A stretch of DNA of 33,479 bases from Gammaproteobacteria bacterium (GTDB taxonomy: Bacteria; Pseudomonadota; Gammaproteobacteria; UBA9339). A program made the translations under genes and the position numbers. Below, piece after piece: positions 24,785 to 33,230 of the stretch; within the stretch, counting starts at the first letter, position 1; each line of letters begins with the position of its first letter. The notes under the pieces are model-generated. The model worked only from the letters and a program-made list of their open reading frames with translations, was not told the DNA's origin and ran no database searches. Location: the NCBI GenBank assembly GCA_023480665.1, contig JAMCWR010000020.1, forward strand, positions 1-33,479. The letters are read 5' to 3'.

Positions 24785-26068
24785 TTAAGGGAATGCTGTT
24801 ATTTCGATTAACCATTGCCAGATTGGAAAAATGTGTACGATATATTTTTTGTTGTTATAAGGTATCAGCTCATCAGAAATGCGATCATTTTCAGTAAGGA
24901 TAGTTCCTTCAGTTAAGCCATATGATTCCATGGCTTCAAGGAGTCCTTGGGTTTCACGTTTTTTAGTATCATTGTTTTGCACAGAAAGACAAACCTGCAT
25001 CGCGGCAATAATTTTTGTTCCTTGTTTTAGCACAAAATCACATTCGTGTTTTTGTTTGTGAAAATAGATATTGTAATTACGTCGTTTTAATTCGAGAAAA
25101 ACAATATTTTTCAGGATTCTTCCTTGATCTTCGCTGCAGCGAAAACCTATTGTTTTTGCAAGTGCATGATCGATAAAATAACTCTTTTTTGCGAAATGAG
25201 TTTGCTCCTTTAATGAATATGAAAAACGATTAATAAAAAAGCAGAGATAACTATTGGCCAAATAACCGCAGTAATCAGCCACAGTTGTGGCGCTTGCTAG
25301 CCCCAAATTTTTACGTAAAGAGTTGTAAGTGATGTTTTGGCTAACATTGCTGGCTAAAAATAAAACTAGTTCTTTTACGGAGTGTTCATTTATTCCATAG
25401 CGCACAATGATGTCGCGATAAAGAATGCTTTCGAATAAGTTATGCAGGTAGAAGTTATTCTTCAGCACGATAAATTCGGGAAAGCCGCCGCTTTTACAAT
25501 ATGAGGTAAATAAGTTTTGAATCAAACCTTTTTGAGTTGAGGTAAAGCGTTTAGATGTAACTAATTTAGAGTTTTTCCAGTTAACATATTCTCGAAAAGA
25601 ACAGGGAAATAATTCCAACTTAATGTAACGACCAGTTAAGCGTGTGCCTAATTCCTGGCTAAATAGGGTGGAGTTTGAACCGGTAATAAATATTTTGTAG
25701 TTTTGGTCATGGAGTCTTCGGACAAAGCGCTCCCACTCTGGAATATTTTGGATTTCATCAAAGTATACTGTTTTTTCGTCACCATAAAGCTCGATAAATA
25801 TTTCAAGTAGCAGCTGAAAGTCTTCGATTGTAAAATTAATCAATCGATCGTCATCAAAGTTTAAATAGTATTTTTTTTCACTGGCCTGACTTCGAATTTC
25901 TTGAAGTAATGTTGATTTGCCGCAGCGTCGAATACCGGTAATAACTATGATTTGCCTGGAATCTTTAAGTCCAGAAAGTTGGTCGCGCATGGCTCGAGGA
26001 ATGAAATCATCAGGCAGTTTTAATTGCTCTTGGTCTATGATTACTTGTTTTAGCAGTTGTCGTTCCAC
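24785..26068 (-). CDS. AAA_14 / DUF4143 ATPase
   Basis: The 427-residue protein has an N-terminal P-loop ATPase domain: Walker A GIRRCGKST (residues 45-53) and Walker B VYFDEIQN (Asp104, Glu105), then ITGSNSTLF as sensor 1. The C-terminal DUF4143 part holds a degenerate PD-(D/E)xK nuclease-like core (FLELKRR, then ECDFVLKQG and MQVCLS). These proteins are widespread, often in many copies and patchily distributed. Their role is not established, though links to toxin-like or defence functions have been suggested. The gene is a single unit, convergent with the HAD gene. It is flanked by a direct repeat of the HAD 3' end and preceded by a long inverted repeat, which suggests it arrived by insertion. 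Confidence 0.85.
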   Translation of the reverse strand: MERQLLKQVIIDQEQLKLPDDFIPRAMRDQLSGLKDSRQIIVITGIRRCGKSTLLQEIRSQASEKKYYLNFDDDRLINFTIEDFQLLLEIFIELYGDEKTVYFDEIQNIPEWERFVRRLHDQNYKIFITGSNSTLFSQELGTRLTGRYIKLELFPCSFREYVNWKNSKLVTSKRFTSTQKGLIQNLFTSYCKSGGFPEFIVLKNNFYLHNLFESILYRDIIVRYGINEHSVKELVLFLASNVSQNITYNSLRKNLGLASATTVADYCGYLANSYLCFFINRFSYSLKEQTHFAKKSYFIDHALAKTIGFRCSEDQGRILKNIVFLELKRRNYNIYFHKQKHECDFVLKQGTKIIAAMQVCLSVQNNDTKKRETQGLLEAMESYGLTEGTILTENDRISDELIPYNNKKYIVHIFPIWQWLIEITAFP

Positions 26069-26092
26069 GGTTAACCTTGTTAGTTATTGAAG

Positions 26093-26144
26093 TTACTATT
26101 GATAATAGAAACTTACATCAAAAAGTTTCTATTGTCAATAGCAA
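26093..26144. repeat. Long inverted repeat upstream of the ATPase gene
   Basis: Two 22-nt arms (26093-26114 and 26123-26144) are complementary at 20 of 22 positions, with an 8-nt spacer. It lies 25-76 nt upstream of the ATPase start. On the minus strand the distal arm contains TTGACA (26138-26133), a perfect -35 hexamer, so a dimeric repressor binding here would cover the promoter. The matching -10 is weak (TAAGTT at 17 nt). It could equally be the end of a small mobile cassette. Confidence 0.6.
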
Positions 26145-26165
26145 TAATTAGCGATTGATAGCAGG

Positions 26166-26197
26166 GGCTTAATCAGCTGGCTGTTTTAAAATATTAG
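26166..26197 (+). repeat. Direct repeat copy 2 (second copy of the HAD gene 3' end)
   Basis: Read on the plus strand this encodes GLNQLAVLKY-stop, against RLDQLAALKY-stop in the HAD gene. The four nucleotide differences are all transitions. No other HAD coding sequence is visible upstream of it, so it is a tail fragment stranded by insertion or rearrangement. Confidence 0.7.
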
Positions 26198-26282
26198 CAA
26201 TTAATAATTAACAATGAAAATTAATAATGGTCGCCCTAAATATTAAATAATTTCTGCATTCACTTAAAATATTTAAAGCTAT

Positions 26283-27242
26283 CTACAAAGATTTAATGCT
26301 AGGAATGCAATCACAAATGACCGCTTGATTGTTTTGAGTTGCATTTTGCTTTTCTAATAATGGTGCGACACATTTTGCACATTCATTAGCATTTTGAATT
26401 TCGCCAATGACTAAATAAAGCCTGATAGCTGCAAGATAATTCGCAATTTGATTTCTAGGGTGATCTGCCAACAGCGAAGCAAAGGTAAAATAAAAATCAG
26501 CATAATATTTATCTGTAAGTTGTAGTTTAGAGACGGTGTATATTGGGCTGCCGCTTTGTTTAGCTATGTTGCATAAAGTTGCTGTAGTGGTTTTTGTTTC
26601 TGTTTGTGTGGCAATTTGTTTGGTCTCAGCTACGCCTAGCTGTGATGGGACAATCCTAGGTACACGTGGCTTTATTGTTTGAATTGGTTTTTTGTTGAAT
26701 TTCGCAAGAAAATTAAAGTATTTTAAGGTGTTTTGGGTTATTTTTAGTGGTAAAAGAATTTCAATATATGGAGAGAAATATTCTTGCAACGTAAATAATT
26801 CATTTTTTATTTTATGAATTTTTAATTTCCCACATTTTTTAAGGTATTCAAAAGCTTTACCTCTAATATCATCTGCGCTTGCAGTGAAAATGATTGCGCA
26901 TAATAAGTCTCTGCGTGCTTCAATATTATGGTGCTTTAAATCAAGGTAACTTGTGCCGCGATTATAAAATATGTCTGGGTCATAGAGTTTTTGTGTAAAA
27001 CAGAGTTTCATTGCTTCGGTAAAGCTTGCGATTGCCGCTTGGTGTTGTGATAATTGAGAATAGGCTAGCCCGCGAATATTAAAAGCATCAAGATCATTAG
27101 GATTTAATGCTATAGATTCATTGGCTTTTCTAACAACTCTATTATATGAATCACGATCATCTTTACTTTCATATAAAGATTCTGCTTCCTTGCGCAGTTT
27201 TTTTGCTTGAGCGATTTTAGATTTTTGATTTGCGGTTGACAT
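26283..27242 (-). CDS. Tetratricopeptide (TPR) repeat protein
   Basis: The 319-residue protein has TPR-type helix pairs at about residues 10-120. The clearest repeat is ALNPNDLDAFNIRGLAYSQL followed by QHQAAIASFTEAMKL, with a second around DIFYNRGTSYLDL. A possible further pair is near the C-terminus (YADFYFTFASLLADH, then QIANYLAAIRLYLVIGE). The middle, about 150-230, is Lys/Thr-rich without a family I recognise. There is no signal peptide. TPR proteins mediate protein-protein contacts, and many in Legionellales interact with host factors, but nothing here shows that. The ATG has no evident ribosome binding site, so the start is uncertain. Confidence 0.75.
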   Translation of the reverse strand: MSTANQKSKIAQAKKLRKEAESLYESKDDRDSYNRVVRKANESIALNPNDLDAFNIRGLAYSQLSQHQAAIASFTEAMKLCFTQKLYDPDIFYNRGTSYLDLKHHNIEARRDLLCAIIFTASADDIRGKAFEYLKKCGKLKIHKIKNELFTLQEYFSPYIEILLPLKITQNTLKYFNFLAKFNKKPIQTIKPRVPRIVPSQLGVAETKQIATQTETKTTTATLCNIAKQSGSPIYTVSKLQLTDKYYADFYFTFASLLADHPRNQIANYLAAIRLYLVIGEIQNANECAKCVAPLLEKQNATQNNQAVICDCIPSIKSL

Positions 27243-27338
27243 ATTATTTATTGTAATTTTTGTTGTTTTGGTAGCTTATGTGCAATAAAATACAGGTGTA
27301 TTTTATGGATTGTCAACAATTTAGTTTAGGAGATGTTT

Positions 27339-27806
27339 ATGAAAACCTTAATAGTATATTATTCATTGACTGGCAAAGCAAAAACTATAGCCGAAGTTAT
27401 TGCAAAAAACCTTACGGCCGATATTGAAGCAATTCAAGACCAAAAAGATCGTCGCGGAATATGGAGTAAAATTGTTGCTGGTTTTGAAAGCATGCAAAAG
27501 AAGTCCACAACAATTGCAGCAGCAAAATTTAACCCTAATGATTATGATTTGGTGATTATTGGGACTCCAGTTTGGGTATCGGGCATGACGCCTGCTGTGC
27601 GAGCTTGGCTAACGCAATATGCAAATTCTTTAAAACGTGTAGCTTTTTTTGCTACTATGGGTGGTAGCGGCGATATTAAAACTTTTAAAGAGATGGAAGC
27701 ACTTGCAAATAAAAAACCAATTGCAACAGTAGCATTTACTGACAGAAATATTGTTAAAAATAATTACCAACAACAATTGGATAGCTTTTTAGCTGCATTA
27801 AAATAA
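27339..27806 (+). CDS. Flavodoxin-family protein
   Basis: The 155-residue product starts MKTLIVYYSLTGKAKTIAE, the FMN phosphate-binding loop typical of flavodoxins (S-x-T-G-x-x-x-x-x-A). The middle has YDLVIIGTPVWVSGMTPAVRAW, and later ATMGGSG, the two loops that hold the isoalloxazine ring. It is probably an FMN-binding electron carrier or quinone reductase in the cytoplasm. ATG 27339 is chosen because GGAG (27329-27332) sits 6 nt upstream. An in-frame ATG at 27333 abuts that site directly and is unlikely. It converges on another flavodoxin-type gene. Confidence 0.85.
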   Translation: MKTLIVYYSLTGKAKTIAEVIAKNLTADIEAIQDQKDRRGIWSKIVAGFESMQKKSTTIAAAKFNPNDYDLVIIGTPVWVSGMTPAVRAWLTQYANSLKRVAFFATMGGSGDIKTFKEMEALANKKPIATVAFTDRNIVKNNYQQQLDSFLAALK

Positions 27807-27831
27807 TTATTAAATAATCTTTAATTATTTT
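27800..27831. terminator. AT-only hairpin between convergent genes
   Basis: AAAATAATTA (27800-27809) and TAATTATTTT (27822-27831) pair perfectly over 10 bp with a 12-nt loop, at the junction of the convergent flavodoxin and flavodoxin-ferredoxin genes. The stem has no G or C, so it would be weak. A bidirectional terminator is a reasonable guess from position. Confidence 0.35.
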
Positions 27832-28691
27832 TGCAAATAATCTTTGAAGCGCTCGGAATAAAATTTAATTTTTTTAGCGGAAAGCTCGTTTTGCGGTGAG
27901 CCTTTGTTTTGTAGGATATCATTAATTTTATACATATCTTTTAAGCACATCCAGCGAAACAGCCAAATATAGATTGCACGTTTTGGGCAGCTATAAATAC
28001 AGCGCAAACACAAGATACATTTCCAACCGAATTTAATTTTATTATTTTTTTCGCAGATGTTTTTTGTTGGGCAAATTTTTATGCATGTTTTGCAGTGGTT
28101 GCAAGCATCACTAACTCGATAATGAAACCTACCCAGCATGCACGCCCCAAATGTTTCAAAGCGGCTAAATAACCAACTGCATATATTTAACGGCCAACTA
28201 TTATTTTGTAATCTTGTCTGTTCAGCATTAATTTCAAAAACATCTTGCTCGGCTTTTTTTTGTGCGAATAGACACAATTCTTTAATAATTGAATTTGGAT
28301 ATTGCGATACCATGTTTGTTGGCATGGCATAGAGACTTTCGTGAAAAACTATATAACCATTTTTTTTCAGTCTATTTTTTAACTCTAATGTCGATCCAGC
28401 ATTACCTAGAGTATCTCCAGCACTTTTAAAAATGAAAGTTTTTTTATTAACTGTTTGTGGTAACGCATCGGCAAAATCTAAAACAATTTTTGGTGCGTTA
28501 AAGGCATGCACAGGAAACCCAATACCAACTTTGTCTGCAGCTTCAATTAAATGTAGCTGTGCTTTTGCTTGTTCAATTGCCACTAAGGTACAACTAGAAT
28601 TTTTTTTAATAAAACTTTCTTGAATTTTTTCGGCAACGTATTTTGTGTTACCGGTTCCGGAAAAGTAGAAAATAAGAACAGAATTGCCCAT
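27825..28691 (-). CDS. EFR1-type flavodoxin-ferredoxin fusion protein
   Basis: The 288-residue protein joins an N-terminal flavodoxin-like domain (LIFYFSGTGNTKYVAE at residues 6-21; GIGFPVHAFNAP near 57) to a C-terminal pair of [4Fe-4S] sites. The cysteines are CxxCxxCxxxCP at 197, 200, 203, 207 and again at 225, 228, 231, 235. This layout is that of the EFR1 family, putative electron-transfer proteins whose partner is unknown. The ferredoxin part is followed by about 50 residues with a Trp-rich segment. It lies 9 nt downstream of yhbY on the same strand, so it is likely co-transcribed with it. Confidence 0.85.
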   Translation of the reverse strand: MGNSVLIFYFSGTGNTKYVAEKIQESFIKKNSSCTLVAIEQAKAQLHLIEAADKVGIGFPVHAFNAPKIVLDFADALPQTVNKKTFIFKSAGDTLGNAGSTLELKNRLKKNGYIVFHESLYAMPTNMVSQYPNSIIKELCLFAQKKAEQDVFEINAEQTRLQNNSWPLNICSWLFSRFETFGACMLGRFHYRVSDACNHCKTCIKICPTKNICEKNNKIKFGWKCILCLRCIYSCPKRAIYIWLFRWMCLKDMYKINDILQNKGSPQNELSAKKIKFYSERFKDYLQK

Positions 28692-28700
28692 TATTCTGCA

Positions 28701-29000
28701 TTACTCAGTTTGTGGATTTTTGCGATAGATGGCAATGATGTGGCCAATTGTTTGAATTAGCGCCGCTTTGGTTTTTTCACATATTTCTGTAGCAATTTTT
28801 GTGCGGACTTCGCGATCTTCAATATTCAATCGAATTTTAATTAGCTCATGATCAGTTAGAGCGCGATCAGTTTCAAGCACCACAGCGCTGCTTAACCCAT
28901 TTTGCCCAATGATTACCACTGGTTTTAAATGATGCAGCATGCTGCGAAGCTCACGTATTTCGTGTGGGAGAAGAGTTTGTTTGAGTTTACTTTTTGCCAT
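28701..29000 (-). CDS. yhbY: Ribosome-associated RNA-binding protein YhbY (CRM domain)
   Basis: The 99-residue protein is a single CRS1-YhbY domain. It has LLPHEIRELRSMLHHLKPVV, the conserved loop IGQNGLS (GKNGL in most homologues), and HELIKIRL. In E. coli YhbY associates with pre-50S ribosomal particles. Its position, divergent from rlmE and ftsH, is the usual gammaproteobacterial order and supports the call. The ten C-terminal residues IAIYRKNPQTE match the family end, so the gene is full length. Confidence 0.93.
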   Translation of the reverse strand: MAKSKLKQTLLPHEIRELRSMLHHLKPVVIIGQNGLSSAVVLETDRALTDHELIKIRLNIEDREVRTKIATEICEKTKAALIQTIGHIIAIYRKNPQTE

Positions 29001-29051
29001 AATTTATAACCGATTGATTTAAAATAAAAATTTTTTTACATGTTTTTTGAG

Positions 29052-29098
29052 AATTTACCATCTAAAATGTAAATTATCCATTTGATTTTATTTATAAT
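29052..29098 (+). promoter_or_regulatory. Inverted repeat and -10 box in the yhbY/rlmE divergent region
   Basis: AATTTAC (29052-29058) and GTAAATT (29069-29075) form a perfect 7-bp dyad with a 10-nt gap. It is followed by TATAAT at 29093-29098, a perfect -10 hexamer 36 nt before the rlmE ATG. The -35 region has only a poor match. Promoter for rlmE and ftsH is likely; the dyad may be chance in AT-rich DNA. Confidence 0.4.
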
Positions 29099-29133
29099 AC
29101 AATTGCCATAGAATACAGTTTGAGTCAAGTGCT

Positions 29134-29754
29134 ATGAAAAAATCTAAAAGTAGTAAGCATTGGTTAGAGGAGCATTTTTCAGATGTTTATGTTAAAAAAG
29201 CGCAAAAAGCTGGTTATCGCGCTCGTTCAGTATATAAATTGCTGGAAATTCAAGAACGATATAAAATCATCAAGCCAAATATGCTAGTGGTTGATTTGGG
29301 AGCTGCGCCTGGTGGGTGGTCTGAATTATTAGTTAAATTGGTAAAACCAACCGGAAAGGTGGTTGCAGTAGATATTTTACCGATTAAACCAATAGCTGGG
29401 GTTGAAATTATTCAAGGCGATTTTACGCATGAAGAGGTAACTAAAGCCTTATTGGCGCGTGGTTTGGCGCAAAATACTGATGCGGTGCTTTCTGATATGG
29501 CGCCGAACATGAGTGGGGTGAATATATCTGATCAGGCAAGATCTATTGCGCTTGTTGAATCAGTCGCTTTGTTTGCAATGAAAATTTTAAAGCCAAAAGG
29601 CATATTTTTGGCTAAACTATTTCATGGCGAAGGTTTTGATAAAGTATTGGAGATGCTACAAAAAAAATTTAAAGAGGTAAAAATCATTAAACCTGATGCT
29701 TCGCGCTCAAGATCGAGAGAGGTTTATTTGCTTGCGAGGTATTTAGTAGATTGA
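29134..29754 (+). CDS. rlmE: 23S rRNA 2'-O-methyltransferase RlmE (FtsJ/RrmJ)
   Basis: The 206-residue enzyme methylates the 2'-O of U2552 (E. coli numbering) in 23S rRNA of the assembled 50S subunit, using S-adenosylmethionine. The cofactor loop VVDLGAAPGGWS is at residues 52-63. The catalytic K-D-K-E tetrad is complete: Lys35, Asp121 (LSDMAPN), Lys161 (LAKLFHGEG) and Glu196 (SREVYLL), each exactly three positions before the E. coli residue. It precedes ftsH, as in E. coli, with a 61-nt gap. Confidence 0.95.
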   Translation: MKKSKSSKHWLEEHFSDVYVKKAQKAGYRARSVYKLLEIQERYKIIKPNMLVVDLGAAPGGWSELLVKLVKPTGKVVAVDILPIKPIAGVEIIQGDFTHEEVTKALLARGLAQNTDAVLSDMAPNMSGVNISDQARSIALVESVALFAMKILKPKGIFLAKLFHGEGFDKVLEMLQKKFKEVKIIKPDASRSRSREVYLLARYLVD

Positions 29755-29815
29755 ATTTAATGTATTTTATGGATTATTGTTGTATGTAGTTATGAAGATA
29801 TTTTGGAGATAATCT

Positions 29816-31774
29816 TTGAACAATTTGATTAAAAATGTGTTGTTGTGGTTGATCATCGCGGTTATTTTGATCGCGATATTTAACAATTTTGGCCCCAAAC
29901 AGCAGCTTGGCGCAGAGAAGCTCACCTATTCACAATTTATTAATGCAGTAGATGAAGGCAACATTACTAGCGTTACTATTGAAGAGCGAACCATTAACGC
30001 AGTTAAGAAGAATAACGCTAAGGTTGTTACTTATTTACCCATGGAAGATCAAAATTTATTGCCGAAATTAATGCAAAAAGGCATTGATGTTCGCGGTAAC
30101 CCACCTGAGCAGCAGAGTTTGTTAATGCATATTTTTATTAATTGGTTCCCAATGTTACTTTTGATTGGTTTTTGGCTGTTTATTATGCGCCAAATGCAGG
30201 GCGGCGGTGGCAAAGGTGGTCCACTTGCTTTTGGCAGAAGTCGCGCCAAATTAATGAGCCAAGATCAAGTTAAAATTACCTTTCAAGATGTTGCCGGAGT
30301 TGAAGAAGCGAAAGAAGAGGTCCGAGAATTAGTAGATTTCTTAAAGGACCCGGGGAAATATCAAAAATTGGGCGGCAAAGTGCCATGCGGAGTGTTGCTG
30401 CTTGGTGCTCCTGGGACCGGTAAAACATTGCTTGCCAAAGCAGTTGCTGGTGAAGCAAAAGTGCCATTTTATAGTATTTCAGGCTCAGATTTTGTAGAAA
30501 TGTTTGTAGGCGTTGGCGCTTCACGCGTTCGGGATTTATTTGAGACCGCAAAAAAGCATGCGCCATGTATTATTTTTATAGATGAAATTGATGCGGTTGG
30601 TCGGCATCGTGGTGCTGGTTTGGGTGGTGGCCATGATGAACGCGAGCAAACGCTAAATCAATTATTAGTAGAGATGGATGGTTTTGTTGGCAAAGAAGGA
30701 GTGATAGTTATTGCCGCTACAAACCGTCCTGATGTTTTAGATCCTGCGTTATTGCGCCCAGGTCGTTTTGATCGACAAGTTGTGGTGCCTCTGCCTGATG
30801 TACGTGGTCGAGAACAAATTTTGCGGGTGCATATGCGAAAAATACCAGCCACGAAAGACATCGATACCATGATTTTAGCGCGCAGTACTCCGGGGTTTTC
30901 TGGGGCAGATTTAGCAAATTTAGTAAACGAAGCAGCACTATTTGCAGCGCGCGCGAATAAAAAACAAGTTGAAGTCACAGATTTTGAAAAAGCCAAAGAT
31001 AAAATTATGATGGGAGCTGAGCGCCGCTCTATGGTAATGAGTGAGCAGGAAAGGCGCTTAACTGCTTATCATGAGGCAGGCCATGCAATTGTTGGCTTGA
31101 GTATTCCTGGGCATGATCCAGTTTATAAAGTTAGTATTATTCCGCGTGGCCGTGCCCTTGGTGTCACGATGTTTCTTCCAGAAGAAGATAGGCATAGTTA
31201 TTCAAAAGAAAGATTGGATGGCCAGATTACTGCGTTATTTGGCGGTAGAGTTGCTGAGGCGTTAAAATTTGGTCCGGAAAATATTACTACTGGTGCGTCC
31301 AATGATATTGGCAAAGCAACTGAGATAGCTCGTAATATGGTTACCAAATGGGGCTTATCTGAAAAACTTGGGCCACTTACTTATTCTGCTGAAGAGGGTG
31401 AGGTATTTTTAGGTCGCTCGATTACTTCACATAAGGAAGTGTCTGATGTAACAGCTGCTATAATTGATCAAGAAGTTCGAGCGATAATTGATCGCAATTA
31501 TCAACGCGCAGAAGGTATTATCAAAGAAAACTTACATAAGCTAGATATGATGGCTGAAGCATTAATGAAGTATGAAACAATTGGCAAGGAACAAATCCAA
31601 GCAGTTATGAAAGGAAGAAAGCCGCGGCCACCAGATGGATGGGTTGAATCAGGCAAAATGAAGCGTGTTAAAAAGCAAACTAAAGATAAAACTAAAGAAC
31701 AAAAGGCAGATGTAGCAGATACAGCTATTATTAGCGCTAGCGATAAAACAGATCAGACAGTGAAGTCAGATTAA
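29816..31774 (+). CDS. ftsH: ATP-dependent zinc metalloprotease FtsH (TTG start)
   Basis: FtsH is a membrane-anchored hexameric AAA protease that degrades membrane and short-lived cytoplasmic proteins. The 652-residue product has membrane helices at about 7-24 and 104-124 around a periplasmic domain. It has Walker A GAPGTGKT (197-204), Walker [10 protein letters not shown], the arginine-finger region RPGRFDRQV, and the zinc site HEAGH (419-423). The start is TTG 29816: GGAG at 29805-29808 lies 7 nt upstream, and the resulting N-terminus ([15 protein letters not shown]) aligns with normal FtsH starts. The C-terminal tail (from about 605) is Lys-rich. Next gene is glmM after 31 nt, without the folP gene found between them in E. 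coli. Confidence 0.96.
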   Translation: MNNLIKNVLLWLIIAVILIAIFNNFGPKQQLGAEKLTYSQFINAVDEGNITSVTIEERTINAVKKNNAKVVTYLPMEDQNLLPKLMQKGIDVRGNPPEQQSLLMHIFINWFPMLLLIGFWLFIMRQMQGGGGKGGPLAFGRSRAKLMSQDQVKITFQDVAGVEEAKEEVRELVDFLKDPGKYQKLGGKVPCGVLLLGAPGTGKTLLAKAVAGEAKVPFYSISGSDFVEMFVGVGASRVRDLFETAKKHAPCIIFIDEIDAVGRHRGAGLGGGHDEREQTLNQLLVEMDGFVGKEGVIVIAATNRPDVLDPALLRPGRFDRQVVVPLPDVRGREQILRVHMRKIPATKDIDTMILARSTPGFSGADLANLVNEAALFAARANKKQVEVTDFEKAKDKIMMGAERRSMVMSEQERRLTAYHEAGHAIVGLSIPGHDPVYKVSIIPRGRALGVTMFLPEEDRHSYSKERLDGQITALFGGRVAEALKFGPENITTGASNDIGKATEIARNMVTKWGLSEKLGPLTYSAEEGEVFLGRSITSHKEVSDVTAAIIDQEVRAIIDRNYQRAEGIIKENLHKLDMMAEALMKYETIGKEQIQAVMKGRKPRPPDGWVESGKMKRVKKQTKDKTKEQKADVADTAIISASDKTDQTVKSD

Positions 31775-31805
31775 TTTTAAAATTATACTGATTTTATGAG
31801 AATGA

Positions 31806-33155
31806 ATGATGAGAAAACAGAAATATTTTGGTACTGATGGAATACGTGGCAGAGTCGGAGAATCATTATTAAACCCAGAGTTTGTATTAAGGCTTGGTTG
31901 GGCGGCAGGAAAAGTGCTTGGCGCAGGTAATGGTGGGAAAGTTTTGGTAGGGAAAGATACGCGTATTTCGGGTTATTTGCTCGAATCATTATTAGAAGCC
32001 GGTTTAACTTCCGCTGGGATTGATACTCTATTGTTAGGCCCAATGCCGACACCAGCTATTGCTTATTTAACCAGAACATTACGCGCAAGCGCTGGTATAG
32101 TTATTAGTGCTTCACATAATCCATATTACGATAATGGTATTAAGTTTTTTTCACCAGAAGGGGTGAAATTAAATGATGAAATGGAATTAGCGATTGAAGA
32201 GTATTTAGATTGCTCAATGCGTATGGTTGATGCATCAAAACTTGGCAAAGCAAAGCGTATTAACGATTCACCTGGTAGGTATATTGAATTTTGTAAAAGT
32301 ACTTTGGGGCTAAATGCACGACTTAAGGGCTTAAAAATAGTGGTGGATTGTGCTAATGGCGCAACCTATCAAATTGCTCCGGCAGTGTTTCGAGAATTAG
32401 GTGCAGAAGTTATTGAGTTAGGTGGCGATCCAGATGGTTTTAATATTAATGATAATTGTGGGTCAACACATCCAAATGTGCTCGCAAAAATTGTGCCACT
32501 TGAAGAGGCGGATTTAGGCATTGCGTTTGATGGCGATGGCGACCGAGTGGTAATGGTAGATCACAAAGGTGAGATAGTTGATGGTGATGAATTAGTATAT
32601 ATCATTGCAAAGCACAACTTTGATGAAGGTAGATTGCAAGGCGGTGTGGTTGGTACGTTGATGAGTAATTTTGGCTTAGAAAGAAGGTTGAATGAGCTTG
32701 GTATAGGTTTTGTGCGCTCAAAAGTAGGGGATCGATATGTGATCGAAGCTTTGCGCGAGAACAATTGGTTGATTGGTGGTGAATCATCTGGCCACATTGT
32801 GCACTTAGGAATTACCACTACTGGTGATGGTATTGTGAGTGCGCTCCAAGTGCTTCGGGCTATGACTAACACCAATCGTTCTTTGCATGATTTAAAAAAT
32901 GAAATGCAAAAATTTCCGCAAACATTAATTAATGTAAAATGTTTTAAGCCAATAGATATTCATGCAGAACCGGCGATTCAGCATGCGCTGCAGATTGCAA
33001 GCGACAAATTAAAAGATGATGGCAGAGTGCTGCTTCGATCATCTGGTACTGAGCCGGTGATTCGAGTTATGGTTGAAGGTATAGATCAAAAACTTGTGAA
33101 AAATATTGCAAATGATTTAGCTATTGCTGTTAAAGGTTGTTTAGAAATTTTTTAA
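31806..33155 (+). CDS. glmM: Phosphoglucosamine mutase GlmM
   Basis: GlmM converts glucosamine-6-phosphate to glucosamine-1-phosphate for peptidoglycan and lipopolysaccharide precursors. The 449-residue product has the phosphoserine loop [16 protein letters not shown] (active Ser103). It also has the Mg-binding [12 protein letters not shown], the substrate loop GGESSGHI, and the phosphate-binding [15 protein letters not shown] near the C-terminus. Activation needs phosphorylation of the active Ser. The start may be ATG 31806 or ATG 31809; GAG at 31798-31800 serves either. It sits between ftsH and secG as in E. coli, probably in the same operon as ftsH. Confidence 0.96.
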   Translation: MMRKQKYFGTDGIRGRVGESLLNPEFVLRLGWAAGKVLGAGNGGKVLVGKDTRISGYLLESLLEAGLTSAGIDTLLLGPMPTPAIAYLTRTLRASAGIVISASHNPYYDNGIKFFSPEGVKLNDEMELAIEEYLDCSMRMVDASKLGKAKRINDSPGRYIEFCKSTLGLNARLKGLKIVVDCANGATYQIAPAVFRELGAEVIELGGDPDGFNINDNCGSTHPNVLAKIVPLEEADLGIAFDGDGDRVVMVDHKGEIVDGDELVYIIAKHNFDEGRLQGGVVGTLMSNFGLERRLNELGIGFVRSKVGDRYVIEALRENNWLIGGESSGHIVHLGITTTGDGIVSALQVLRAMTNTNRSLHDLKNEMQKFPQTLINVKCFKPIDIHAEPAIQHALQIASDKLKDDGRVLLRSSGTEPVIRVMVEGIDQKLVKNIANDLAIAVKGCLEIF

Positions 33156-33163
33156 ATAAATTT

Positions 33164-33182
33164 GAGTTTTTGTGCTAAACTC
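33164..33182 (+). promoter_or_regulatory. Small hairpin in the glmM-secG gap
   Basis: GAGTTT (33164-33169) and AAACTC (33177-33182) pair perfectly around a 7-nt loop, 9 nt after the glmM stop. No T-run follows, so termination would be inefficient at best. It may attenuate or protect the 3' end of glmM mRNA. Low confidence. Confidence 0.25.
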
Positions 33183-33230
33183 GTTAACTTGTATTTTTGG
33201 TTGGAATAAACAAAGTTTGGAATTTAAATT

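Noticed and set aside
30276..30996. Minus-strand ORFs within ftsH
   Set aside because: Shadows of the highly conserved ftsH coding sequence.
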